Shown here: in pieces, positions 46,301 through 53,891 of the stretch
How positions within the stretch are numbered: position 1 is the stretch's first letter
Layout of the letters: every line of letters begins with the position of its first letter
Assembly (NCBI RefSeq): GCF_001941505.1
Contig: NZ_CP009248.1
Coordinates: forward strand, 2,480,001 to 2,544,000
Length of the DNA stretch: 64,000 bases
Source of the DNA: Corynebacterium sphenisci DSM 44792
GTDB taxonomy: Bacteria > Actinomycetota > Actinomycetes > Mycobacteriales > Mycobacteriaceae
Direction: 5' to 3'
Position numbers and translations under genes: made by a program
Notes under the pieces: generated by a model
Databases searched by the model: none
Told to the model about the DNA's origin: nothing
The model's input: only the letters and a program-made list of their open reading frames with translations

Positions 46301-48192
46301 CGCCCGGCCCCGTCCCAGGAGCGGATCCGGCGCAGCAGGATCCGGTTCTTCCGCCGGGAGCGGCCCAGCGCCCGGGCGAGATCGTCGAGGGCGGCGATCG
46401 CGTCGACGATGAAGGGGCCCTTGTTGAGCATCACGCATTCGGCGCGCAACGCATGGGCGGCGTCGGTGATCTCCGCCCGGGAGGGCAGGCCCCGTTTGGC
46501 GAGGGTCTCCAGCACCTGGGTGCCCAGCACCACCGGCATCCGGGCGGCCTGGGCCAGGGCCAGGATCTGCCCGGGCACCTCCCCCATCCGGTCGAAGCCG
46601 AGCTCCACGGCCAGGTCCCCGCGGGCGATCATCACGCCCACCTCGTCGCGGGCCATCGCGGCGAGCATGATCCCGGGCAGGTTGCGGAAGCCCGGGATGG
46701 TCTCGATCTTCAGGATCAGGCCCAGGTCCCGGGCGCGGGCGGCCAGCTCCGGGCGCCCGGCGCGGTCGTGCTCGGCGGCGAGCTCCCCGAGCACCCCGAG
46801 CACATGCGCCACGTCCCCGGGGGTGCGGATGAAGCTCACCGCGGCGATGTCCGCGTGCTCCGCGACGAAACGCAGGTGCTCCGCGTCCTCGGGGGTCAGC
46901 GAGGGCAGCGGCAGCGGGGTGTCCGGCAGGTTCACGCCCTTGCCGGCGGCGAGGTTCGCCCCGCCGGGCCGGGCCCGGGTCACCCGCAACACCGCGTCGA
47001 CATGGCCGCCCGGGGTGCGCTCCAGGCGCTCGACCTCCGCGCCGATGGCGCCGTCGTCGAAGAGCACCGCGTCCCCGGGGCGCAGCGCGCGCACCGCGGC
47101 GCCGATGGTGCAGGAGATCCGACCCGGGGCCCCGGGGGCGGCCGGTTCGGCGAGGATCGGCTCATCGGTGAGGTGCAGCAGATCGCCGCGGTGCAGCCGC
47201 AGCCGGCGCACCGTGGCCGGGATCCCGCGGGCGGGGGTGGCCTCGTGCTCGTGGCGCAGCAGGGCGCCCTCCGGCACCCAGGCGTTGCGCCGGCCCTCGG
47301 CGAGCACCCCGGCCGCGCCGGCGGCGACGACGGTGAACTCCCGGCGCAGGTCCCGGGCGTCGACCAGGCCGATCACGGACCCGGGGCGCAACCGGCCCAG
47401 CCAGGCCCGGTCCACCCGCACCGCCAGCGCGGGCCGGCCCGGGGCGGGGGTCTCCGGGGCGGGGGCGGGGTCGGGGTCGCCGGCGGCGGTGAGCCACAGC
47501 CGGGCCGGGGCGATGACCCTCCCGGAGTCGTCGCGCAGCACCCGGGCCCGGCCCACCCGGGGCCCCGGGGCGATCGGCCCGGTGCGCAGCTTCGGCCCGG
47601 CGAGGTCCATGCTCACCGGGATCTCCCGGCCCACCGCGGCCGCGGCGGCGCGCACGTGGTCGATCATCGCCGCCCAGGCGGCGGGGCCGTCGTGGGCGCA
47701 GTTGATCCGGGCCAGGTCCATCCCCGCCTCGGCGAAGCCGCGCACCAGGCCCGGGTCGGTCGCGGCCTCCGCGGGCAGGGTGACCATGATCCGGGCGGGC
47801 ACCCCGGGCCGCTCGGGGCCGAGCAGCGCCTCCGCATTGGCCTCCAGCACCCGGTCCGCCTCATCGTCGGCGGCGATGATCCCGGCGATGTCGGTGTCCG
47901 GGTCCTGCCCGGCCAGCGCCCGCAGCACCGCCCTGGCCAGCCGCAGCCGGCCCCCGGTGAGCGATTCCACCGTGGTCAGGCTGGTCGCGCCGAGATCGTG
48001 CAGCCCGTTCTGCAGCCCGCGCACGTCCACCCCGCGCAGGTGCGCGTAGTGCAGCAGGTTCTCCGCGCCCGCGCGGTGCGCGGGCGTGACCCCCGCCAGC
48101 GCCGCGGCGTGCTCGGCGGTGACCCGATCCAGCTGGCCGATCAGCTCGTCGAGTTCGGCGATGAGGGGTGCGATGCCCCCGGGTGCGCTCAC
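46297..48192 (-). CDS. pyk2: Non-canonical pyruvate kinase (Pyk2 type)
   Basis: A 631-residue protein related to pyruvate kinase. It has a ~120-residue helical N-terminal extension and then barrel motifs: RINCAHDGPAAW, MDLAGPKLRTG, KIETIPG and MIARGDLAVELG. An insertion of about 100 residues replaces the usual B domain. The normal C-terminal MLSGETAKG segment reads MLNKGPFIV and the protein ends soon after, so the allosteric C domain is missing. C. glutamicum has a second pyruvate kinase gene beside ldhA. The GTG start at 48192 has an ideal AAGGAGG. It lies 133 bases after ldh and is probably cotranscribed. Confidence 0.88.
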   Translation of the reverse strand: MSAPGGIAPLIAELDELIGQLDRVTAEHAAALAGVTPAHRAGAENLLHYAHLRGVDVRGLQNGLHDLGATSLTTVESLTGGRLRLARAVLRALAGQDPDTDIAGIIAADDEADRVLEANAEALLGPERPGVPARIMVTLPAEAATDPGLVRGFAEAGMDLARINCAHDGPAAWAAMIDHVRAAAAAVGREIPVSMDLAGPKLRTGPIAPGPRVGRARVLRDDSGRVIAPARLWLTAAGDPDPAPAPETPAPGRPALAVRVDRAWLGRLRPGSVIGLVDARDLRREFTVVAAGAAGVLAEGRRNAWVPEGALLRHEHEATPARGIPATVRRLRLHRGDLLHLTDEPILAEPAAPGAPGRISCTIGAAVRALRPGDAVLFDDGAIGAEVERLERTPGGHVDAVLRVTRARPGGANLAAGKGVNLPDTPLPLPSLTPEDAEHLRFVAEHADIAAVSFIRTPGDVAHVLGVLGELAAEHDRAGRPELAARARDLGLILKIETIPGFRNLPGIMLAAMARDEVGVMIARGDLAVELGFDRMGEVPGQILALAQAARMPVVLGTQVLETLAKRGLPSRAEITDAAHALRAECVMLNKGPFIVDAIAALDDLARALGRSRRKNRILLRRIRSWDGAGR

Positions 48193-48325
48193 GCATGCCT
48201 CCTTGCCCCGCGGCGTCCGCCGCGGCTCCCACCGCCGATTGTGGCCCGCCGGCGGCGGCGGGGGCACCCCCGGGGCGGCCCCCGCACCGGGCTTTCACCG
48301 GGGATTCACCCGGGGTTGGCGCGGG

Positions 48326-49297
48326 CTACGCCCCCGCGCCGGATCCGGTGCCCTCCCAGAAGGGGTCCTGCACCTCGCGCAGGGTGGCCACGGAGCGGGC
48401 GAAGAGCTCGCGCTCGTGCTCGTCGAGCTCCAGCTCCACCACCCGGCGCACCCCGCGCCGGTTCACCACCGCGGGGGTGCCGATGTAGATGCCCTCCTCC
48501 CCGTATTCGCCGCGCAGCAGCGCCGACACCGGCAGCGCGACGTCCTGGTTCTGCAGGATGGCGCGGGTGATCCGGGCCAGGCCCATGCCGATCCCGTAGG
48601 AGGTGGAGCCCTTGGCGTCGATGATCTCGTAGGCGGCGTCGCGGGTGCGCACGAAGATGTCCTCCAGCTCGCCCTGGAGCTCCGGGTTCTCCGCCAGCCG
48701 GGCGGCCAGGCCCACCCCGGCGATGTTCGCCGCGGAGAGCACCGGCAGCTCGGAGTCGCCGTGCTCGCCGATGATGTAGGCGTGCACGCTCATCGGGGAG
48801 ACCTCGAAGTACTCGCCGAGCATGTAGCGGAACCGGGCGGTGTCCAGCACGGTGCCGGAGCCGATCACCCGGTGCGCGGGCAGCCCGGAGAAGCGCCAGG
48901 TGGCGTGGGCGAGGATGTCCACCGGGTTGGTGGCCACGAGCAGGATGCCGTCGAAGCCGGAGGCCATCACCTCGTCGACGATGCCGCGGAAGATCCGCAT
49001 GTTCTTGTCCACCAGGTCCAGGCGGGTCTCGCCGGGCTTCTGGGCGGCGCCGGCGCAGATGCACACGATGGCGGCGTCCGCGCAGTCGGCGTAGCTGCCG
49101 CGGGTGACCCGGGTGCGCGAGGGCGCCCAGACCACCCCGTGGTTGAGGTCCATGACATTGCCGAGGGTCTTGCGCTCGTCGATGTCGATGATGGCCAGGT
49201 GGTCGGCGATGCCCTGGTTGACCAGGGCGTAGGAGTAGGCGACGCCGACGTCGCCGGCTCCGATCAGGACGACCTTGTTGCCCACGGAGAGCTTCAC
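48326..49297 (-). CDS. ldh: L-lactate dehydrogenase
   Basis: A 323-residue NAD-dependent enzyme that reduces pyruvate to L-lactate. It shows the Rossmann motif [13 protein letters not shown], the catalytic [10 protein letters not shown] (His, about residue 183) and [13 protein letters not shown] substrate contacts. Local wording ([27 protein letters not shown]) closely follows C. glutamicum LdhA as I recall it. GTG 49297 has GGAAGGGAA upstream. It heads an ldh-pyk2 operon, as in C. glutamicum, where SugR and GlxR regulate it. A GlxR-like site at 49423-49438 is a candidate for the same control. Confidence 0.96.
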   Translation of the reverse strand: MKLSVGNKVVLIGAGDVGVAYSYALVNQGIADHLAIIDIDERKTLGNVMDLNHGVVWAPSRTRVTRGSYADCADAAIVCICAGAAQKPGETRLDLVDKNMRIFRGIVDEVMASGFDGILLVATNPVDILAHATWRFSGLPAHRVIGSGTVLDTARFRYMLGEYFEVSPMSVHAYIIGEHGDSELPVLSAANIAGVGLAARLAENPELQGELEDIFVRTRDAAYEIIDAKGSTSYGIGMGLARITRAILQNQDVALPVSALLRGEYGEEGIYIGTPAVVNRRGVRRVVELELDEHERELFARSVATLREVQDPFWEGTGSGAGA

Positions 49298-49362
49298 GGG
49301 GTTCCCTTCCGGGCGCGGGCGCACCGGTTCCCGTCACCCCGGCCATGCCCGTTCATGCCCTG

Positions 49363-49368
49363 TTAATA
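49363..49368 (-). promoter_or_regulatory. Candidate -10 box of ldh
   Basis: TATTAA on the minus strand would start transcription near 49356, giving a leader of about 60 bases before GTG 49297. No clear -35 box is seen. Confidence 0.45.
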
Positions 49369-49422
49369 CGGTTTCATCTTCCGATTCTGCCCGGTCGGGC
49401 CGGTGTCGGCCAGGTCCGGGAC

Positions 49423-49438
49423 TGTGAGAACGGACACG
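49423..49438. promoter_or_regulatory. GlxR (CRP-type)-like site in the ldh upstream region
   Basis: TGTGAGAACGGACACG matches the left half of the CRP/GlxR consensus TGTGA-N6-TCACA perfectly and three of five bases of the right half. It is about 65 bases upstream of the predicted ldh start and about 45 bases before the divergent hydrolase start. Confidence 0.35.
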
Positions 49439-49470
49439 GGGGATCCGGGCCCGCCCGGGGCGGGCTCTGC

Positions 49471-49476
49471 CATAGT
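49471..49476 (+). promoter_or_regulatory. Candidate -10 box, leaderless alpha/beta-hydrolase gene
   Basis: CATAGT lies six bases before ATG 49483. Confidence 0.4.
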
Positions 49477-49482
49477 TGGGGC

Positions 49483-51270
49483 ATGTCATCCTGGGGCTCC
49501 CTGAGCCGGCGGTCCGGCCGGGCCGCGGCCTCCGCCGCGGGCTGGACGCTGCGCGCCTCCGGGCCGCTGGCCCGCCGCCCGCTGGCCGCCCCCGGCCTGC
49601 TCGGCGCGGAAATCGCCTCCTGGGCCGCGTTCACCCCCTCGCTCATCCCCCGGCCCTGGCCCTCCACTGCGATGACCACCTTCTCCGCCCAGGTCAGCGG
49701 GCATATCGTGGGGGTGGCCGCCGGGGTCGCCGCCCGCGCCGCGGGCCGGCGGCTGTTCCCCCGGGCCACCCGGGCCGCGCGGCGCCGGCCGCGCACCCGG
49801 GATGCGGTGGCGCTGGCCGCGCATGCCGCGATGAGCGCGGTGACGGTGGGGGTGTGGCTGCGCTCCATCGGCCACCAGCGCACCATCGCCGCCCTGGTCG
49901 GCTACGACGAGCTCGCCTCGGCCCGGGCGCAGCTCGGCGGCACCGCCGCCGGCACCGCCGCCTTCCTGGCCACCCGGGCCGCGGCGGTGGGCGTGGAGCG
50001 GGTGCACGGCGGGCTCACCGGGCTGCTGCGCCGCCGGCTGCCCCGGGGCCTGGCCCCGGCCGCCGCCGGCGCCCTGGTCGCCGCCGCCCTGGCCCCGCCG
50101 CTGGATCTGCTCGTGGTGCGCCGGGCCATCGGCCGGGTGTCCCGCCGCGCGGCCCGGCTGAACATGCGGGTGCTGCCCGGCCGGGTGCAGCCCTGGGAGC
50201 CCTCCCGCTCGGGCAGCCCCTGGTCCCTGGAGCCCTGGCACGCCCTCGGCGCCCAGGGCCGGGCCTTCGTCGCCGACGGGCCCCGGGCCCGGGACATCGC
50301 CGCGGTGGTCGGCGCCGATCCCCGCGATGTCCGGGAGCCGATCCGGCTCTACGCGGGCCGGGTGCCCGGGCGCACCCTGGCCGCGCAGACCGAGCTCATC
50401 ATCCGGGAGCTGCACCGCACCGGGGCCTTCCGGCGCGGGCACCTGGTGGTGCACACCTCCACCGGCACCGGCTGGGTGCCGGAGTGGGCGCCGGCGGCGG
50501 TGGAGTTCCTCACCCGCGGCGACTGCGCCCAGGTGTCCCTGCAGTACTCGGATCTGCCCTCCCCGGTGGCCTGGCTCACCGACCGGGAGAGCCCCCTGGC
50601 CGCCGGGGCGGCCCTGTTCGACCGGGTGCGCGAGGAATGGGCCCGGCTGCCCGCCGACGCCCGGCCGATGCTCATCGCCGCCGGGGAGTCCCTGGGCGCG
50701 ATCGGCGGCCAGGGCGCCTTCGCGGATCCGGCGGATCTGCTGGCCCGGGTGGACGGGGCGGTGTGGTCGGGCAGCCCCCCGTACGCCCCGATCCGCCGGG
50801 AGCTCACCCGGCGCCGGGATCCGGGTTCCCCGGAGATCGCCCCGGTGGTCGACGGGGGCGCGCACCACCGCTTCGCCACCCGCCCGGAGGAGCTGTGGGA
50901 GTCCATCGACGGTGAGGCGCTGGGGCACTGGGCCCGGCCCCGGGTGGCCTGGCTGCAGCACGCCTCGGATCCGATCGTGTGGTGCGAGACCCCGCTGGCC
51001 TGGCGGCGGCCGGACTGGCTGCGCGAGCGCCGCGGCCGGGACGTGATCACCGCGATGCGCTGGTGGCCGCTGGTCACCTTCTGGCAGGTGCTCGTCGACG
51101 GGCTGACCAGCGTCGCCGTCGGCGACGGGCACGGGCACCGCTACGAGGAGGAGATGCTGCCCGCCTTCGCCGCGGTGCTCGGCGCCGAGTTCGACGCCGA
51201 CCGGGGCGGGGCGGCGGGGGTGCGCTTCGCCCGCGCCGCGCGGTGGATCCGGCGCAACTCGGTGGGGTGA
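49483..51270 (+). CDS. Membrane-anchored alpha/beta-hydrolase (DUF2319 type)
   Basis: A 595-residue protein with an N-terminal membrane domain of four to five helices (about residues 30-235, including FTPSLIPRPW) and a C-terminal hydrolase-like domain. That domain has the nucleophile-elbow candidate AAGESLGAIG (about 400) and AWLQHASDPIVW (about 490), which fits the late Asp/His region. This two-part architecture matches an actinobacterial alpha/beta-hydrolase family of unknown substrate. ATG 49483 follows CATAGT by six bases; the frame upstream is open only by GC bias. It is divergent from ldh. Confidence 0.82.
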   Translation: MSSWGSLSRRSGRAAASAAGWTLRASGPLARRPLAAPGLLGAEIASWAAFTPSLIPRPWPSTAMTTFSAQVSGHIVGVAAGVAARAAGRRLFPRATRAARRRPRTRDAVALAAHAAMSAVTVGVWLRSIGHQRTIAALVGYDELASARAQLGGTAAGTAAFLATRAAAVGVERVHGGLTGLLRRRLPRGLAPAAAGALVAAALAPPLDLLVVRRAIGRVSRRAARLNMRVLPGRVQPWEPSRSGSPWSLEPWHALGAQGRAFVADGPRARDIAAVVGADPRDVREPIRLYAGRVPGRTLAAQTELIIRELHRTGAFRRGHLVVHTSTGTGWVPEWAPAAVEFLTRGDCAQVSLQYSDLPSPVAWLTDRESPLAAGAALFDRVREEWARLPADARPMLIAAGESLGAIGGQGAFADPADLLARVDGAVWSGSPPYAPIRRELTRRRDPGSPEIAPVVDGGAHHRFATRPEELWESIDGEALGHWARPRVAWLQHASDPIVWCETPLAWRRPDWLRERRGRDVITAMRWWPLVTFWQVLVDGLTSVAVGDGHGHRYEEEMLPAFAAVLGAEFDADRGGAAGVRFARAARWIRRNSVG

Positions 51271-51332
51271 GCGCCCCCGGGCGCTACCCTGGGCCGCGCA
51301 CATCCGACCTCTACCCCGAAGGAGACACCCGC

Positions 51333-51530
51333 ATGGGCTTCCTCGACAAGGCCAAGCAGTTCGCGTCCGAGAACCCCGACAAGGTCAAGCAGGGCCTGGA
51401 CAAGGCCGCCGACGCCGTCAACGAGCGCACCGGCGGCAAGTACGCCGACAAGATCGACAAGGCCACCGAGGTGGCCTCCGACAAGCTCGGCGGCGAGGCC
51501 CCGGCCGCGGAGGACGAGGGGCGCGCCTAG
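51333..51530 (+). CDS. Small antitoxin-like protein (Rv0909/MT0933 family)
   Basis: A 65-residue acidic/basic helical protein with repeats of Lys-Asp-Ala heptads (FLDKAKQFASENPDKVKQGL), matching the Rv0909-type antitoxin family in length and in the central KYADKIDKA segment. ATG 51333 has a strong AAGGAG. No partner toxin (Rv0910-like) gene is adjacent, so a toxin-antitoxin role is doubtful; CsbD-like stress proteins are the other possibility. Its stop shares CTAG with the convergent msrA stop. Confidence 0.78.
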   Translation: MGFLDKAKQFASENPDKVKQGLDKAADAVNERTGGKYADKIDKATEVASDKLGGEAPAAEDEGRA

Positions 51531-52183
51531 TCCCCGCAGGACACCCCGGTGGCGTGCACCGGGCAGTACCCGCCCGGATTCGCGGCGAGGTACTGCTGGT
51601 GCGCCTCCTCGGCGAGGAAGAACCGCCCCGCCGGGGTGTCCCCGAGCAGGCGCAGCTCCGTGGTGGGCGCGCCGAACCCGCGCTCCCGCAGGCGCGCGCC
51701 GTAGTCCCCGACCATGGCACGCGCCTGCGCCAGGTCCTCCTCCGCATGCGCGTAGATCGCGGACCGGTACTGGGTGCCCACGTCGGCGCCCTGCCGGTGG
51801 CCCTGGGTGGGATCGTGGTTCTCCAGCATGACGGCCAGCACCCGGCGCAGCGGCAGCCGGGCCGGGTCGTAGACCACCCGCACCACCTCGGCATGCCCGG
51901 TGCGGCCGGTGCACACCTCCCGGTAGGTGGGGTTGGCCGTGTAGCCCCCGGCGTAGCCCACCGCGGTGGACTCCACCCCCGCGAGGCCCCAGAAGAGCTT
52001 CTCCGCGCCCCAGAAGCAGCCCATGCCGAGGAAGATCTCGGCCTGGCCGGCCCGCCAGGGGCCGGTCAGGGGGGTGCCGAGCACCCGGTGCGGGGGCGGA
52101 TCGGGCAGCACCGGATGCTCCCCGCCGCGCAGCGCGCGGGCGGGATCGACCATCCGGGGGCGGGGGAAGGGGAAGGGCGCCAT
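51527..52183 (-). CDS. msrA: Peptide methionine sulfoxide reductase A
   Basis: A 218-residue enzyme that reduces methionine-S-sulfoxide. The catalytic GCFWGAEKLFW motif lies near residue 54. The rest of the core (GYAGGYTANPTYREVCTGRTGHAEVV) and the resolving cysteines near the C-terminus (GYCPVHATGVSCG) are present. The ~45-residue N-terminal extension is also found in C. glutamicum MsrA. ATG 52183 is preceded by minus-strand GATGAT six bases away; a start at the Met of MVDPARAL is possible. It is divergent from sodA across a palindromic operator candidate. Confidence 0.95.
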   Translation of the reverse strand: MAPFPFPRPRMVDPARALRGGEHPVLPDPPPHRVLGTPLTGPWRAGQAEIFLGMGCFWGAEKLFWGLAGVESTAVGYAGGYTANPTYREVCTGRTGHAEVVRVVYDPARLPLRRVLAVMLENHDPTQGHRQGADVGTQYRSAIYAHAEEDLAQARAMVGDYGARLRERGFGAPTTELRLLGDTPAGRFFLAEEAHQQYLAANPGGYCPVHATGVSCGD

Positions 52184-52246
52184 GGCCCCATCATCGCCGA
52201 TCCGCCCCGCCGCGGGGAAGGGCCTGGCTCCTTGCGGAGTCCCGCA

Positions 52247-52274
52247 ATTTACGCACATAAGACTTTGCGTAAAT
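52247..52274. promoter_or_regulatory. Inverted-repeat operator candidate between msrA and sodA
   Basis: ATTTACGCA (52247-52255) and TGCGTAAAT (52266-52274) are perfect complements separated by 10 bases, in an AT-rich patch of otherwise GC-rich DNA. The right arm covers the probable sodA -35 box. Confidence 0.65.
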
Positions 52275-52292
52275 GCCGGGGGTCTGTAACAT
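52265..52292 (+). promoter_or_regulatory. Probable sodA promoter
   Basis: TTGCGT (52265-52270) and TAACAT (52287-52292) are spaced by 16 bases, giving a transcript start near 52299 and a ~31-base leader with AGGAGG before the sodA ATG. Confidence 0.5.
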
Positions 52293-52329
52293 CGGTGACA
52301 CATCGCCAACGATCACAGGAGGATCCATC

Positions 52330-52935
52330 ATGGCCATCTACGAACTCCCCGAGCTCGACTACGACTACTCGGCCCTGGAGCCCCATATCTCCGGCGAGAT
52401 CATGGAGCTGCACCACAGCAAGCACCACCAGAATTACGTCAACGGCGCGAACACCGCGCTGGAGAAGCTGGCCGAGGCCCGCGACAACGACACCATCGGC
52501 GGCATCGTCACCGCCGTGTCGAAGGATCTGGCCTTCAACCTCGGCGGGCACACCAACCACTCCATCTTCTGGAAGAACCTCTCCCCCAACGGCGGCGACA
52601 AGCCGACCGGGGAGCTCGCCGCGGCGATCGACGACCAGTTCGGCTCCTTCGACAAGTTCGTGGCGCACTTCTCCGCCGCCGCCACCGGGCTGCAGGGCTC
52701 CGGCTGGGCCGTGCTCGGCTACGACCACATCGCCGGCCGCCTGGTGATCCAGCAGCTCACCGACCAGCAGGGCAACATCTCCATCAACCTCACCCCGCTG
52801 CTCATGCTGGACATGTGGGAGCACGCCTTCTACCTCCAGTACAAGAACGTCAAGGCGGACTACGTGAAGGCCTTCTGGAACGTGGTCAACTGGGCGGACG
52901 TCGCCGAGCGCTTCGCCAAGGCCTCCGGCAAGTAG
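52330..52935 (+). CDS. sodA: Superoxide dismutase [Mn/Fe]
   Basis: A 201-residue cytosolic superoxide dismutase. Metal ligands are visible: His in [13 protein letters not shown] (about residue 27), His in NHSIFW (about 76), and Asp/His in [12 protein letters not shown] (about 159-163). [10 protein letters not shown] matches the manganese-preferring branch of actinobacteria, though the metal cannot be fixed by eye. AGGAGG lies before ATG 52330. In C. glutamicum msrA and sodA are also neighbours. A GC hairpin follows the stop. Confidence 0.96.
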   Translation: MAIYELPELDYDYSALEPHISGEIMELHHSKHHQNYVNGANTALEKLAEARDNDTIGGIVTAVSKDLAFNLGGHTNHSIFWKNLSPNGGDKPTGELAAAIDDQFGSFDKFVAHFSAAATGLQGSGWAVLGYDHIAGRLVIQQLTDQQGNISINLTPLLMLDMWEHAFYLQYKNVKADYVKAFWNVVNWADVAERFAKASGK

Positions 52936-52942
52936 GACCCCC

Positions 52943-52969
52943 GGCCGCGCCCCGGCACCCGGCGCGGCC
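52943..52969 (+). terminator. Hairpin terminator after sodA
   Basis: GGCCGCGCC (52943-52951) pairs with GGCGCGGCC (52961-52969) eight bases after the stop. A second, wider inverted repeat of ten bases (52978-52987 with 53012-53021) follows and may reinforce it. Confidence 0.6.
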
Positions 52970-53042
52970 CTTCGGGGACGGGACCCGTCGCACCGCGGCC
53001 ACCGCGGGCGGCGGGTCCCGTTCGCGTACCCGCGGGGCGCAC

Positions 53043-53048
53043 TACACT
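53043..53048 (+). promoter_or_regulatory. Candidate -10 box, leaderless crotonase gene
   Basis: TACACT lies six bases before ATG 53055. Confidence 0.5.
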
Positions 53049-53054
53049 GCGGTC

Positions 53055-53891
53055 ATGGCAGCCGATCCCGGAACCGTCATCGTCCACCACGAGACCATCG
53101 CCGGCGCTCGGGTGGCGGTGGTCACCCTGGACCGGCCGGACAAGCTCAACGCGCTCACCCCGACCATGCTGCGCGGCCTGCCCGCCGCCGCCCGGGAGAT
53201 CCGCCGCGACCGCACCGTGCGCGCGGTGCTGCTCACCGGCGCCGGGGGCTCCTTCAGCGCCGGCCTGGACTTCGCCGCGACCCTGCGCCGGCCGGCCGCG
53301 GTGGCCGCAGGCTTCCTCCCCGGGGCGGACGGGGCGAACCTCTTCCAACGCGCCGCCTGGTGCTGGCGGCGGCTGCCGGTGCCGGTGATCGCCGCGGTCG
53401 ACGGGCACTGCCTCGGCGGCGGACTGCAGATCGCGCTCGGCGCGGATCTGCGGGTCACCGCCCCCGACGCCCGCTGGTCGGTGCTGGAGGCCCGCTGGGG
53501 GCTGGTCCCGGACATGGCCGGGATGCGGCTGCTCGTCGACGCCGTCGGCGCGGGCCGGACCACCTGGCTGGCCATGTCCGCCGCCGAGCTCGACGGCGCC
53601 GAGGCCGCCCGAATCGGGCTGGCCACGCATCTGGCCGGCGACGGCGACGCCCAGGCGCTGGCCCGGGAGCTCGCCGCCCGGCTCATCGGCCGCTCCCCGG
53701 ATCAGCTCGCCGCGGTCAAGCGCCTGCTGCGCCGGGCGCACCGGGGCCCGCGGGCCACCTTCCGCCGGGAGCGGCTGGCCCAGCTGTCCCTGCTGCTGAA
53801 GGAGAACACCGCCCGGGCCCGGACCGCCGCCGCGGCCGGGGAGGCGCCCCGGTTCACCCGGCGGGGCGCCCCGCTGCGGCGCCGGCGCTGA
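53055..53891 (+). CDS. Crotonase/enoyl-CoA hydratase family protein
   Basis: A 278-residue crotonase-fold enzyme with the oxyanion-hole segments GGSFSAGLDF (about residue 65) and GHCLGGGLQIAL (about 120). In classical enoyl-CoA hydratases two glutamates are catalytic. Here the first is replaced by Gln (GGGLQ), while the second survives in VLEARWGLVPD. Hydration of enoyl-CoA is therefore uncertain, and another crotonase reaction is possible. No beta-oxidation partners are nearby. ATG 53055 follows TACACT by six bases. Its end overlaps the convergent nuclease gene by 38 bases. Confidence 0.82.
   Translation: MAADPGTVIVHHETIAGARVAVVTLDRPDKLNALTPTMLRGLPAAAREIRRDRTVRAVLLTGAGGSFSAGLDFAATLRRPAAVAAGFLPGADGANLFQRAAWCWRRLPVPVIAAVDGHCLGGGLQIALGADLRVTAPDARWSVLEARWGLVPDMAGMRLLVDAVGAGRTTWLAMSAAELDGAEAARIGLATHLAGDGDAQALARELAARLIGRSPDQLAAVKRLLRRAHRGPRATFRRERLAQLSLLLKENTARARTAAAAGEAPRFTRRGAPLRRRR

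Noticed and set aside
51333..51530. Complete toxin-antitoxin module
   Set aside because: Only the antitoxin-like protein is present. The neighbours are an alpha/beta-hydrolase and msrA, with no toxin frame between them.
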